A DNA stretch of 64,000 bases from contig NZ_JBHUMM010000013.1 in assembly GCF_042685085.1 (NCBI RefSeq), positions 15,730 to 79,729 of the forward strand, written 5' to 3'. The position numbers and the translations under genes are program-made. Numbering within the stretch: the first letter of the stretch is position 1; every line of letters begins with the position of its first letter. Positions 26,606 to 34,776 of the stretch are shown one piece after another. The notes below the pieces were generated by a model, which saw nothing but the letters and a program-made list of their open reading frames with translations, was not told where the DNA came from and searched no databases. This stretch comes from Marinicrinis sediminis (GTDB taxonomy: Bacteria > Bacillota > Bacilli > Paenibacillales > KCTC-33676).

Positions 26606-27874
26606 CTAGTTGGACGTTGTATCCATAGCGACGGCCTGAACTGATTCCGCTTTCCAGTACAGATCGGCAATGACTTCTGCCAGAATATCTGCGGTTCGGT
26701 AGGATTCCTCCAGCGTATTCTCCGGGCCCCCTACTTCAATCAACAGACTGTGTGGCGAGAAGCTCTGATTGTATTCCCCGTGCCCGCTGCTCCCATCCTT
26801 GGCGTAGATGCCTCTCGACAAGCCCGGATACTCGCTTTCCAGACGTTCATGAATGTCATTGGCAAACGTTTCGTTCTCTTTCCAATTGGGATTTTTATAT
26901 CCAATAATGAAATACACCTGTGCATAATCGACGCCCTCGATCGTGGCGGTTGTGAGATCGCGCTTCTGGGCATCACGGTGAATATCAAAGAAGTAGGCCA
27001 GATCAGGGTGGGTGACAAAGGCCTCTTGCACCGATTTTTTGGAATATTTATAGGAAAAGTTATAGTTGAAACCTGTCTCTTTTGCCGGATAATCCGTCTC
27101 GGAATGGACGGTGCCGACGCCCCGTTCTTCCAATTTCTCCGCCAGTCGCTTGCCGACCAGCGTAATGTTGGTTTCGGAGTCAAAGGCATCGGAGAAATCT
27201 GTGACGCCTTCCAATTCGGTGACCCATGATTCCCGGTTGTGAGAATGATAGATGAAAGCTCGCTTGACTGGAGGTGCCGGGTCCGGCTGGGCTTCCGGTT
27301 TTTGCGGTATGGCCGGCTCCTTAGTCGTTCCACCTTCCTGCTGATTTGGAGGTGTCGGTGTGGATATCCCGTCTCTCTCCCCCTCCTGCTGCGTTCCACT
27401 CGGATCAGACAGGTTCGGCAAGTCAGGCACACCCTCCGTCACCACTTCTCTCGACGGTGTATAGTCCTGGGGCAGGGCAATTTCTTTTTGATTCGTTCCT
27501 TTGCGAAGCAAGATCGTTTGCTCCCGATCCAGTCCCGGAATCTCTCTCGCCAGTAGCGTTTTCGGATCTGCCGGATTGATGCTGGTCACAAATCGGAACA
27601 GAAAATGAGAGACATTTTTTTGAGAGAAGGTAGAGCTTTCTTCTTCCTTGTCCATGCCCGGAACTTCGAGGGCCACCATGTCCAAAAAGAATTTGCTGCT
27701 TACTTCCGCTGTCAAGCCTTGCATGGATGAAATGGGTGAGGTGACCATCTTCGTCTGAATCATGCCTCCAATCCCGACAAACAGCAGGATCGTCGTCGTA
27801 ATGACGGCAAGTGAAAAAAACAACTTTAGAAACATGACAAGTGTGGACGGCTTCATGGACGGGTACGGCTTCAT
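26606..27874 (-). CDS. spoIIP: Stage II sporulation protein P (SpoIIP)
   Basis: This 422-residue amidase/endopeptidase removes peptide stems from septal peptidoglycan during engulfment, together with SpoIID and SpoIIM. It has an N-terminal transmembrane segment (about 15-40), a Pro/Gly-rich linker and the SpoIIP catalytic domain with FIYHSHNRESW, SETDYP, FFDIHRDAQKR and LIEVGGPENT, which supply the zinc-binding His/Glu residues. The start at 27874 follows AAGGAGG. The upstream in-frame ATG at 27916 has no such site. Confidence 0.95.
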   Translation of the reverse strand: MKPYPSMKPSTLVMFLKLFFSLAVITTTILLFVGIGGMIQTKMVTSPISSMQGLTAEVSSKFFLDMVALEVPGMDKEEESSTFSQKNVSHFLFRFVTSINPADPKTLLAREIPGLDREQTILLRKGTNQKEIALPQDYTPSREVVTEGVPDLPNLSDPSGTQQEGERDGISTPTPPNQQEGGTTKEPAIPQKPEAQPDPAPPVKRAFIYHSHNRESWVTELEGVTDFSDAFDSETNITLVGKRLAEKLEERGVGTVHSETDYPAKETGFNYNFSYKYSKKSVQEAFVTHPDLAYFFDIHRDAQKRDLTTATIEGVDYAQVYFIIGYKNPNWKENETFANDIHERLESEYPGLSRGIYAKDGSSGHGEYNQSFSPHSLLIEVGGPENTLEESYRTADILAEVIADLYWKAESVQAVAMDTTSN

Positions 27875-27993
27875 CCGGTTTCCTCCTTCATTATTCTGGT
27901 TCAAGTGTTGCTGCAACTCTATCTCTTTTTCAAATCTATGAATGCATTTAAGAGATTAGAACCAGTGGAGTGAAATCCCGTCCCTTTATCCAA

Positions 27994-28029
27994 CAAAAAA
28001 ATGCCCGACCTCTTGCCAATGCCAGGCTT
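27994..28029 (-). terminator. Probable terminator after gpr
   Basis: Minus strand GCCTGGC, an 11-nt loop, GTCGGGC, an A, then seven T. The stem contains G-T pairs. It lies between the gpr stop and the spoIIP start. Confidence 0.55.
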
Positions 28030-28095
28030 GTAGAGCAGCCAGACCGTACAACCAGCAAGAAGTCGAACCCTTCGATAATCGTTTATCCAATCTGA

Positions 28096-29097
28096 TCAGT
28101 GGGTATAAGCCGACACATTGCCTGATGTCACGGCTTCATGCAAGGCGGCATTCAAGCCGCTGGCCACCACATTGGCGATATCCTCAATGAACTGGTCAAT
28201 ATCTTTCGGGGTGACCAGCAGGTCATGGCCAAGCGGATTCAACACCTCTTTGACCATTTCCAGTCTTTCCTGTTCCTGCATCTCAGGCAGCATGCCCATA
28301 ATCACTTGCGTATTGCCTGTCTGACTGCGGAAATGATGGCTGAGCATGGAAACGGTGTTGTTGACAATGGTGGAGGCATACACAACGGTCGGCACTCCGA
28401 TGGCAATCACTGGTACCCCTAGCGCTTCCCGCGTAATCCCCTTACGCTTGTTTCCGATGCCGGACCCGGGATGAATGCCGGTATCCGCAATCTGAATCGT
28501 CGTATTGACCCGCTCGATCGCTCTGGAAGCGAGCGCATCGATGGCAATAATGAGATCGGGTTTTGAGTTTTGGACGATGCCGTGTACAATCTCGCTCGTT
28601 TCGATCCCCGTCGTGCCCAGTACACCGGGCGCCACCGCACTGACCTGCCGGTACCCTGGTCTGACCTGATCCGGCATCAATTCAAAATAGTGACGGGTAA
28701 TCAGGACATTTTCAACGACAATGGGTCCCAGTGCATCCGGGGTGACATTCCAGTTGCCAAGCCCGATAATCAGCACACTCGCCTCTTCTGGAACAGGCGT
28801 GTCGGCCAAAAACTGTTCAAACACCTGGGCAAATTTCGTTGCCACCTTGTCCAGCAAAGCCGTGTCATGGTGTCGAAGCCCGGGGACTTCGAGCGTGACA
28901 TATCGTCCCGGCATTTTGCCGAGCGACTGTGCCCCCTCTTCATTGATAACATGAATGGAGGTCACCGTAATTTCTCCCTCTTCATCAACTTTCATATCGA
29001 CACCCGGAATCTGTCCATTGACTTCATCCGATACCATTTCTCTTGCTTCTACCGCCAGGTCCGTGCGTACCTCATACAATCGCAGATCTTCATCCAT
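28096..29097 (-). CDS. gpr: Germination protease GPR
   Basis: This 333-residue aspartic-type protease degrades small acid-soluble spore proteins at germination. The N-terminus DLRLYEVRTDLAVEARE contains the conserved RTD-LA site at which the family zymogen is autoprocessed. Further on are LIIGLGNWNVTPDALGP, TTGIETSEIVHG and DLIIAIDALASR. The start at 29097 is preceded by GGGAGG; the ATG at 29121 is not. The gene is divergent from rpsT, as in Bacillus. Confidence 0.96.
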   Translation of the reverse strand: MDEDLRLYEVRTDLAVEAREMVSDEVNGQIPGVDMKVDEEGEITVTSIHVINEEGAQSLGKMPGRYVTLEVPGLRHHDTALLDKVATKFAQVFEQFLADTPVPEEASVLIIGLGNWNVTPDALGPIVVENVLITRHYFELMPDQVRPGYRQVSAVAPGVLGTTGIETSEIVHGIVQNSKPDLIIAIDALASRAIERVNTTIQIADTGIHPGSGIGNKRKGITREALGVPVIAIGVPTVVYASTIVNNTVSMLSHHFRSQTGNTQVIMGMLPEMQEQERLEMVKEVLNPLGHDLLVTPKDIDQFIEDIANVVASGLNAALHEAVTSGNVSAYTH

Positions 29098-29181
29098 CTT
29101 GTGATTTCCTCCCTTAGGCAAGCCCTGTTTTGCCTTATGCTCCCTCCATTTGCAGGGAAGTATACAGCCCTCAATCCTTTA

Positions 29182-29210
29182 TTGCATTTTCGGAAATTGC
29201 ATGATAGAAT
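29182..29210 (+). promoter_or_regulatory. Promoter of rpsT
   Basis: TTGCAT (29182-29187), a 17-bp spacer, then TAGAAT (29205-29210). It leaves a leader of about 100 nt, the length expected if S20 regulates its own translation. Confidence 0.55.
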
Positions 29211-29316
29211 ATTTAAAGTTGTGGAGAAATGCCTTATTTGGCACTCTCGGGTCGGTTGTTATGGTCACATGCAACTGCAAGCATACAAGTGGAAAGACTG
29301 GTAGGAGGTGAATAGA

Positions 29317-29583
29317 ATGCCTAACATTAAATCTGCTATTAAAAGAGTGAAATCCAGCGAAAAGCGTCGTTTGCATAACGCTTCTCTTAAATCTTCTCTT
29401 CGTACATCCCTGAAGGCAGTAGATACCGCAATCGCGAGCAATGATGCTGAGACTGCGAAATCTGCACTGGTTGCAGCTGTGAAGAAATTGGATAAAGCTG
29501 CTTCCAAAGGGCTCATTCATAAAAACGAAGCGAACCGCAGAAAATCCAGATTGACGAAAAAAGTAAATCAACTGGCTGTGTAA
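29317..29583 (+). CDS. rpsT: Small ribosomal subunit protein bS20
   Basis: This 88-residue, Lys/Ala-rich helical 30S protein binds 16S rRNA. The N-terminus PNIKSAIKRVKSSEKRR and the C-terminal KGLIHKNEANRRKSRLTKKV are typical. AGGAGGTG at 29303-29310 fixes the start at 29317; a GTG at 29308 overlaps this site and is rejected. Confidence 0.97.
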   Translation: MPNIKSAIKRVKSSEKRRLHNASLKSSLRTSLKAVDTAIASNDAETAKSALVAAVKKLDKAASKGLIHKNEANRRKSRLTKKVNQLAV

Positions 29584-29600
29584 GCTTGCATCGCCAGCGT

Positions 29601-29633
29601 GAAAAACTCCAGTACGGTGTACTGGAGTTTTTC
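29601..29633. terminator. Bidirectional terminator between rpsT and holA
   Basis: A perfect 15-bp stem (GAAAAACTCCAGTAC / GTACTGGAGTTTTTC) with a 3-nt loop, flanked by A-run and T-run. It can end both convergent genes. Confidence 0.92.
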
Positions 29634-29689
29634 GTTATGCTCTTTATTGCTTGTGTTCATTACGATTTATAAGGCCGTACGCTCATGCA

Positions 29690-30751
29690 TCAAAAGGACG
29701 ACGAAGAAGACGATGCAGATTCCCGCTGGGTCTGGCTGGAGATTTGAATGATAAGCAATTCCAGAGCTCTGGTTTTGTTCGCCCTTCCGGTCTTCATCTC
29801 AAAGTCCAGTCTGGCGATTTCCTCCAGCATGTGACCAAGTTTCGCATCTGAGTATCGCTTGGCCTGTTCACCCGCTCTTTTCGCCGCATAAGGATGCGCG
29901 CCAATCTGTGACCCGATCTGCTGGTCGGAATATCCAGATTTTCGCAAATGTTTGACCTGCAGCATCATCCGGTATTGACGGGCCATGAGGGCCAGAATTT
30001 TGATCGGTTCCTCTTTTTGGTTCAGCAAGTTGTCATACAGCTTCAGAGCCGCCTCAACCTTTTGCTCCACAATCCGCTCAATCAATTGGAAGATGTTTTC
30101 CTCACTGCTGCGAGGAACCAGTTCCATCACGTGTGTATCCCGAATCACGCCCCGTTCGCCGCCATATGTACTCAGCTTGTCAATCTCGGTCGCGAGGGTT
30201 TGCAGTCGGGGACCACAGTGCTGAAGCAGACGATCAATCGCTTCCTCCGTCAACTCGCATTGCGACTGTTTGGCGCGATTTTGCATCCATTGCTTCAAAT
30301 CCCGTTCGTTCAGGGGCTGAAAAGAAATAACCGCTCCTTTATCCTTGATATTCTTCACAATTTTTTTTCGCTCATCCAGCTTGTCCGCATGCACAACCAG
30401 CACCAGCACGGTAAATTCAACCGGTGATTCCAGATAGGCGAGAAGACGATCCAGATCATGCTCGACTTTGGACGTATCTTTGGCACCTGTCAAAAACAGG
30501 GCTTCTTCGGCCAGAATAATTTTGGTCGGCACCATAAACGGAAGGGTTTCCGCATCTTCGATGACATCCTGAACAGCCGTTTCTTTCAGATCATATTTGC
30601 TCACCGCAAACTCTGCCTGTCCGGGTTCTACACATGCCGCCTGGAGCTGAGCCATGAATTCCCTAATCAGATAGCTTTCCGATCCATAGCATACATACAC
30701 GCCATGCAGAGGCCCTTTTTGCAAATGCTTGAATGCTTGCCTGATATCCAT
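29690..30751 (-). CDS. holA: DNA polymerase III delta subunit
   Basis: This 353-residue clamp-loader subunit opens the beta sliding clamp. The N-terminal GPLHGVYVCYGSESYLIREF, the middle DKLDERKKIVKNIKDKGAVISF and the C-terminal QYRMMLQVKHLRKSGYSDQQIG ... HPYAAKRAGEQAKRYS are characteristic of Gram-positive HolA. The very C-terminus is a Ser-rich tail (ESASSSSSSF). It keeps its usual position between comEC and rpsT. Confidence 0.93.
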   Translation of the reverse strand: MDIRQAFKHLQKGPLHGVYVCYGSESYLIREFMAQLQAACVEPGQAEFAVSKYDLKETAVQDVIEDAETLPFMVPTKIILAEEALFLTGAKDTSKVEHDLDRLLAYLESPVEFTVLVLVVHADKLDERKKIVKNIKDKGAVISFQPLNERDLKQWMQNRAKQSQCELTEEAIDRLLQHCGPRLQTLATEIDKLSTYGGERGVIRDTHVMELVPRSSEENIFQLIERIVEQKVEAALKLYDNLLNQKEEPIKILALMARQYRMMLQVKHLRKSGYSDQQIGSQIGAHPYAAKRAGEQAKRYSDAKLGHMLEEIARLDFEMKTGRANKTRALELLIIQISSQTQRESASSSSSSF

Positions 30752-30795
30752 CTTATTTTCATTCTCCTCCTGACAGCTTGCCTACATCATAGCAG

Positions 30796-30836
30796 TGTAA
30801 AAAGACTGCGTCAAAAATTGACACAGTCTTTTTACA
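30796..30836. terminator. Strong hairpin between the anti-sigma gene and holA
   Basis: 13-bp perfect arms (TGTAAAAAGACTG / CAGTCTTTTTACA) plus an inner GTCAA/TTGAC stem. It probably ends the sigma/anti-sigma transcript. The interval 30837-30982 shows no gene. Confidence 0.7.
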
Positions 30837-30982
30837 TCAGCACATCTATATTAACACCCGCTCGGAAGGCCTAGGAACTTCCTGGCGAGTGGTCATCCGA
30901 CGATGAACTCGCCGATGACGTTTCGTTGCTATACTATACGCAAACCGATACCAGGATGTGCACGATCTATTGCGATTTCTCT

Positions 30983-32209
30983 TTATTTACTCGCTTGTTT
31001 GATTTCCGTAACCGATTTGCTTTCCATGTCCAGCTGATACTTCGTTTCCTTGTCCGGAAGAGATACTGCATACTGTAACAATTGGGCGTCTATCCAGACC
31101 AGATCAGTCACGACTCCGTCATGCACAATCGGGGACCTGAATGTATCCGGCTCTTGGGTACGCTCTACGACAACTTGTGTGCCATCTTCCACCTGCTCCA
31201 CCCAGGCCTGCCACTCTCCTGAAGGTGAAGAAACGTAAGGCGAAGGCGCATCCATCGCTTGCATTCCATGGACGTCCGCTTCTTCCGTCTCATTTCCATA
31301 CTGATCACGGGTGTGAAATGGACGCTCCGCATTCGTGTCCCCTTCGACAGAACTCCCTTGTTCAGCATCTTCCATGAATTTCGGAACCATCCGTTCCGAA
31401 TTGGAGGAGGTCGATTCATCGGCTTCCAGCTGTCCGCCAGACGGAGCAGATTTGATTGACTCCGCTTCATATTCGGATGCCCCGGCAGCATCGTCGTGGT
31501 CTGCATTTCCACTATAAAAGGTTTCGGAAGAATCAGCCGATGTCTGTTCATCCCCTTCCATAGAAGGCTGACTGTCTCGTTTCTTTTGAACAGAAGTCCC
31601 CTGTTCATCCGCGGTGTCCGGTTCCAAAACTTCCTTCTCCAATAAGGAAGTGGGGTCATCACCCATATGATCCTGGCCCTTCTCCATGATCGAAGCGTCA
31701 TCCGAAGACGTTTCCTTAGCGGCATCCATGTCCGAGCTGGCCTGATCATTGCTCACGGCCATGTCTGCCGAATCGAAGGCTGTATGATCAGCCGACTCAT
31801 CTTGGGATGGCAGCATGCCGTTCACAATCAAGGCCAAGATCAGACCGGCTGCCATGACCCCGCCAAGCGCTCGATAAGAGACAGAATCGCGCCATTTGCT
31901 GAACCAGGCTACTTTCTCCTTCCCCTCATCACCCGCTTGCTTCCCCGCATCCGCCAAGTGTCCCTCATCTATAGACTGCTCTTGCTGCAATTGTTCCAGT
32001 TGCGGCATAATCGCGTCCACAATACTGTAAGGGGGTACAATCTTGGGCAGAACGCTCAGCTCGTCATTCAACTGCTGATAGCGTTCATACATATCCATAC
32101 ATGCTGGACATGTTTGCAGATGGGCATGCAGCTGCTCTCGTTCATCAGCATCCAGATCATCATCCAGTTCTCTCTGAATCAAATCCAACACCTCATCCTC
32201 GCATTTCAC
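30983..32209 (-). CDS. Transmembrane anti-sigma factor with ZAS zinc finger
   Basis: This 408-residue protein begins with a ZAS domain (HLQTCPACMDMYERY, the H-x3-C-x2-C motif near residues 30-37). It has one transmembrane helix (about 112-132) and a long acidic, Ser/Asp/Glu-rich low-complexity extracytoplasmic region (about 135-310). The C-terminal domain contains SPSGEWQAWVEQ and DLVWIDAQLLQYAV. Its start overlaps the sigma gene stop by 4 bp. It most likely sequesters that ECF factor at the membrane until an envelope signal arrives. Confidence 0.88.
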   Translation of the reverse strand: MKCEDEVLDLIQRELDDDLDADEREQLHAHLQTCPACMDMYERYQQLNDELSVLPKIVPPYSIVDAIMPQLEQLQQEQSIDEGHLADAGKQAGDEGKEKVAWFSKWRDSVSYRALGGVMAAGLILALIVNGMLPSQDESADHTAFDSADMAVSNDQASSDMDAAKETSSDDASIMEKGQDHMGDDPTSLLEKEVLEPDTADEQGTSVQKKRDSQPSMEGDEQTSADSSETFYSGNADHDDAAGASEYEAESIKSAPSGGQLEADESTSSNSERMVPKFMEDAEQGSSVEGDTNAERPFHTRDQYGNETEEADVHGMQAMDAPSPYVSSPSGEWQAWVEQVEDGTQVVVERTQEPDTFRSPIVHDGVVTDLVWIDAQLLQYAVSLPDKETKYQLDMESKSVTEIKQASK

Positions 32210-32754
32210 CCGTGTACACCACCTTTCTGATAGTCTTGAAGAAATTGCTGCAGCTGCTGCCTGGCCCTGAACAGATAGGATTTGACCGTATTCAATGGCA
32301 AATCCAGTGCTTCCGCAATCTCATTATAGGAATAGTCCTGCAAATATCGTAATACCACCACTGAACGGTGATGTTCCGGCAGTTGATCAATGGCGGCTCG
32401 AATATCTTTGGCTGTTAAAGAGGCCAGCATCTGGGACTCTACATGATTGTCGGTAGGAAAAACCATCTCGTGCTGCTCGATGGAAACCGTTGGTTTGGCT
32501 CTTCGAAAACGGTCAATACATATATTGGTGACAATTCGCTGTGCCCAAGTTTTAAACTGGGCCTTTTCTTCATAGGATTGGATATGTTGATAAATGCGCA
32601 AAAGCGCGTCCTGGGATGCATCTAGCGCATCCTGTTCATTTCCAAGCATATAATATGCTGTACGATAAACATGAGTCTCGATCTGACGCAGCAGTTCAAC
32701 CAGCGCATCATGATCACCGGATTGGGCAGAACGTATCAGTTCAGGCTCTACCAC
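32206..32754 (-). CDS. ECF RNA polymerase sigma factor
   Basis: This is a 182-residue sigma-70-family protein with region 2 (YYMLGNEQDALDASQDALLRIY ... FKTWAQRIVTNICIDRFRR) and region 4 (LPEHHRSVVVLRYLQDYSYNEIAEALDLPLNTVKSYLFRAR). The start is taken as GTG at 32754, 6-7 nt after AGAGGGGG. The open frame extends to an ATG at 32817, but that ATG lies in the -35 region of the ECF promoter and cannot be on its transcript. It resembles SigW/SigX/SigV-type factors. Confidence 0.9.
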   Translation of the reverse strand: MVEPELIRSAQSGDHDALVELLRQIETHVYRTAYYMLGNEQDALDASQDALLRIYQHIQSYEEKAQFKTWAQRIVTNICIDRFRRAKPTVSIEQHEMVFPTDNHVESQMLASLTAKDIRAAIDQLPEHHRSVVVLRYLQDYSYNEIAEALDLPLNTVKSYLFRARQQLQQFLQDYQKGGVHG

Positions 32755-32782
32755 TAGGATCCCCCTCTCATGCACCCTTTTA

Positions 32783-32809
32783 GACGTATCCGTTTCATAA
32801 AAGGTTGCA
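32783..32809 (-). promoter_or_regulatory. ECF-type autoregulatory promoter
   Basis: Minus strand TGCAACC (32809-32803) is followed 16 bp later by CGTC (32786-32783). This AACC-N16-CGTC layout is typical of ECF-recognised promoters, so the sigma factor probably drives its own operon. Confidence 0.75.
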
Positions 32810-32895
32810 ACCTGCATTCAAAGTTTTTTAGTTATCAGTCCTTCCTCATCTTATCAGAAATCTGTGCTGGCGGGTAGAACAGGCCGTATGAAAAC

Positions 32896-32934
32896 AAAAA
32901 AACGAGCGCAAGACTTGGACAAGTCTCACGCTCG
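32896..32934 (-). terminator. Terminator of the glucan phosphorylase gene
   Basis: 15-bp stem (CGAGCGTGAGACTTG / CAAGTCTTGCGCTCG on the minus strand, with two G-T pairs), 2-nt loop, then seven T. Confidence 0.9.
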
Positions 32935-32989
32935 ATCATCGTGCAAACGTTTGAAATTGAATGAATGCGTTACCCCGTAGGCGAATGAT

Positions 32990-34600
32990 TTATCCCTTTT
33001 GATACATTTTGGTGTAATAGTCATTCAGCATGCGTTTAGTTGCAAACTCTTCTCTGGTCGTACGGATGCTTTCTTTCATCATGCTCACCCACTGATCGCG
33101 ATTCTCGTAATATGTCGGAACGACGCGGTTCAGGAGCGTGTCATACAAGGCATCACTGTCATGCTGATCCAGCTTTTCAAAATCGGTGGTTTCAAATCCA
33201 TCCCCGAACTGCCAGCCGTTTACGCCATCGATACAGGCTTCAGGCCACCAGCCATCGAGAATCGAACAATTAAGTACGCCATTCATCGCTGCCTTCATCC
33301 CGGACGTTCCGCTTGCTTCCAGTGGGCGTCTCGGATTATTCAGCCATATGTCTGATCCTCTGGTCAGCATGGCACCGATCGTCATATCATAGTTTTCGAG
33401 GAAGACCACGCCTTTTGGATACTTCTTCATCATCGCGACCAGATTGCTGACAATCTGCTTGCCTGTATCATCCAGCGGATGCGCTTTGCCGGAGAACACA
33501 ATCTGAATCTTGCCACTTTCCAGATAAGGCTCGATCACTTCCGGCTGACTGAAGATCAAATCACTGCGCTTATACGGAGCTGCTCTGCGGGAAAATCCGA
33601 TCAACAGCTTCTCGGCATCCAGCTGAGAACCGGTCCGATTGAAGATAAAGTCAACCAGTTCACGCTTGATCTCCATGTGTGCAGCCCACACATCGCCACC
33701 ATTTTCATAGGCTTGGGTCATTCTTTCATCCACCCAGGTCGGGGTATGAATGGCATTGGTGATCGGAATAATCTCTGATCTGCCTGCAACTTCCTTCCAC
33801 ATTTTGTTCGCCGTTTCCGCATGGAGCACTGCAACCCCATTGGCTATGCGAGACAACCTGAGGCCTGCTACTGTCATATTGAATGGATCGCCGCCAATTC
33901 GCTTCATTTGGTCCAGAGTCAGTCCGTTAAATGCTCCCATGTATTCCAGCTTGTCAAGCGGGTGAGACTCATTCCCTTCCTTGATCGGCGTATGTGTGGT
34001 AAATACGACTTCTTCGCGGGTTTGGTTCCACGCTTCTTCAAAGGTTAGTCCAGAAGACATTTTTTCCCGAATGAGCTCGGTTGCTGCAAGAGCCGCATGT
34101 CCTTCATTGAAATGATAGACATCGACCGCATGACCCATGGCGCGTAGCGCTTTCACGCCCCCGATGCCCAGCACGATTTCCTGTGCAATGCGTTCTTCGC
34201 CGAACCAGCCATATAATTGTCCGGTGATCCATCTTTCGCCATTTTCCGGAATATCGGTATCCAATAAATATAAAGGATTATTGCCAAAGGCTTCCGTTTT
34301 CCATACCTGGCATACAATCGGCACATTGCGAATATGAACCGTTACTTTCACTCCTGTATCTTCGAGAAAATCATAGTTGTAATTGTGATAGGAATCGTAA
34401 GGTTGTCCATTTTCTGCAATGCGCTGATCGGTATATCCCTGCTTCCACTTCAATCCGATTCCAACCAGCGGCAGTTCCAGATCCTTGGCTCCTTTCATAT
34501 GATCGCCAGCCAGTATTCCGAGCCCCCCTGCATACATCTTGAAATCAGAGTGAAGCCCATACTCCATACAAAAATACGCAACACTTGGAAGATTGCTCAT
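32990..34600 (-). CDS. glgP: Alpha-glucan phosphorylase, short GT35 type
   Basis: This 536-residue PLP-dependent phosphorylase should release glucose-1-phosphate from alpha-1,4-glucans. The N-terminus VAYFCMEYGL ... YAGGLGILAGDH and the PLP-lysine segment ASGTSGMKAAMNG are clear. It is much shorter than classical glycogen phosphorylase (about 800 residues) and matches the short bacterial and archaeal form. No other glycogen genes are adjacent. Confidence 0.92.
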   Translation of the reverse strand: MSNLPSVAYFCMEYGLHSDFKMYAGGLGILAGDHMKGAKDLELPLVGIGLKWKQGYTDQRIAENGQPYDSYHNYNYDFLEDTGVKVTVHIRNVPIVCQVWKTEAFGNNPLYLLDTDIPENGERWITGQLYGWFGEERIAQEIVLGIGGVKALRAMGHAVDVYHFNEGHAALAATELIREKMSSGLTFEEAWNQTREEVVFTTHTPIKEGNESHPLDKLEYMGAFNGLTLDQMKRIGGDPFNMTVAGLRLSRIANGVAVLHAETANKMWKEVAGRSEIIPITNAIHTPTWVDERMTQAYENGGDVWAAHMEIKRELVDFIFNRTGSQLDAEKLLIGFSRRAAPYKRSDLIFSQPEVIEPYLESGKIQIVFSGKAHPLDDTGKQIVSNLVAMMKKYPKGVVFLENYDMTIGAMLTRGSDIWLNNPRRPLEASGTSGMKAAMNGVLNCSILDGWWPEACIDGVNGWQFGDGFETTDFEKLDQHDSDALYDTLLNRVVPTYYENRDQWVSMMKESIRTTREEFATKRMLNDYYTKMYQKG

Positions 34601-34687
34601 GCTAGTGATTCCTCCCTACTCATTTGTGATCATGCCTACCGTATCATTATATTACACATCCTAAACATATTTCCTTTTATTTTCATG

Positions 34688-34719
34688 AATTTTCCCTAAC
34701 TTTTTTTGTTAGGAAAATT
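34688..34719. repeat. AT-rich inverted repeat between glgP and comEC
   Basis: Arms AATTTTCCCTAAC and GTTAGGAAAATT (one bulged C) flank a seven-T loop. It follows the comEC stop but has no T-run after the stem on the minus strand, so it is not a classical terminator. Confidence 0.5.
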
Positions 34720-34776
34720 ATGACTGTGGTCACAGACGGATCAAGTAGTCCAGCGTTTACAGGCTTCTTCGTGCTG

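Noticed and set aside
29100..29180. Sigma-G/F promoter upstream of gpr
   Set aside because: TGTATA and CATAAGG are present, but the spacer is about 21 bp, too long for the consensus, so I do not call it.
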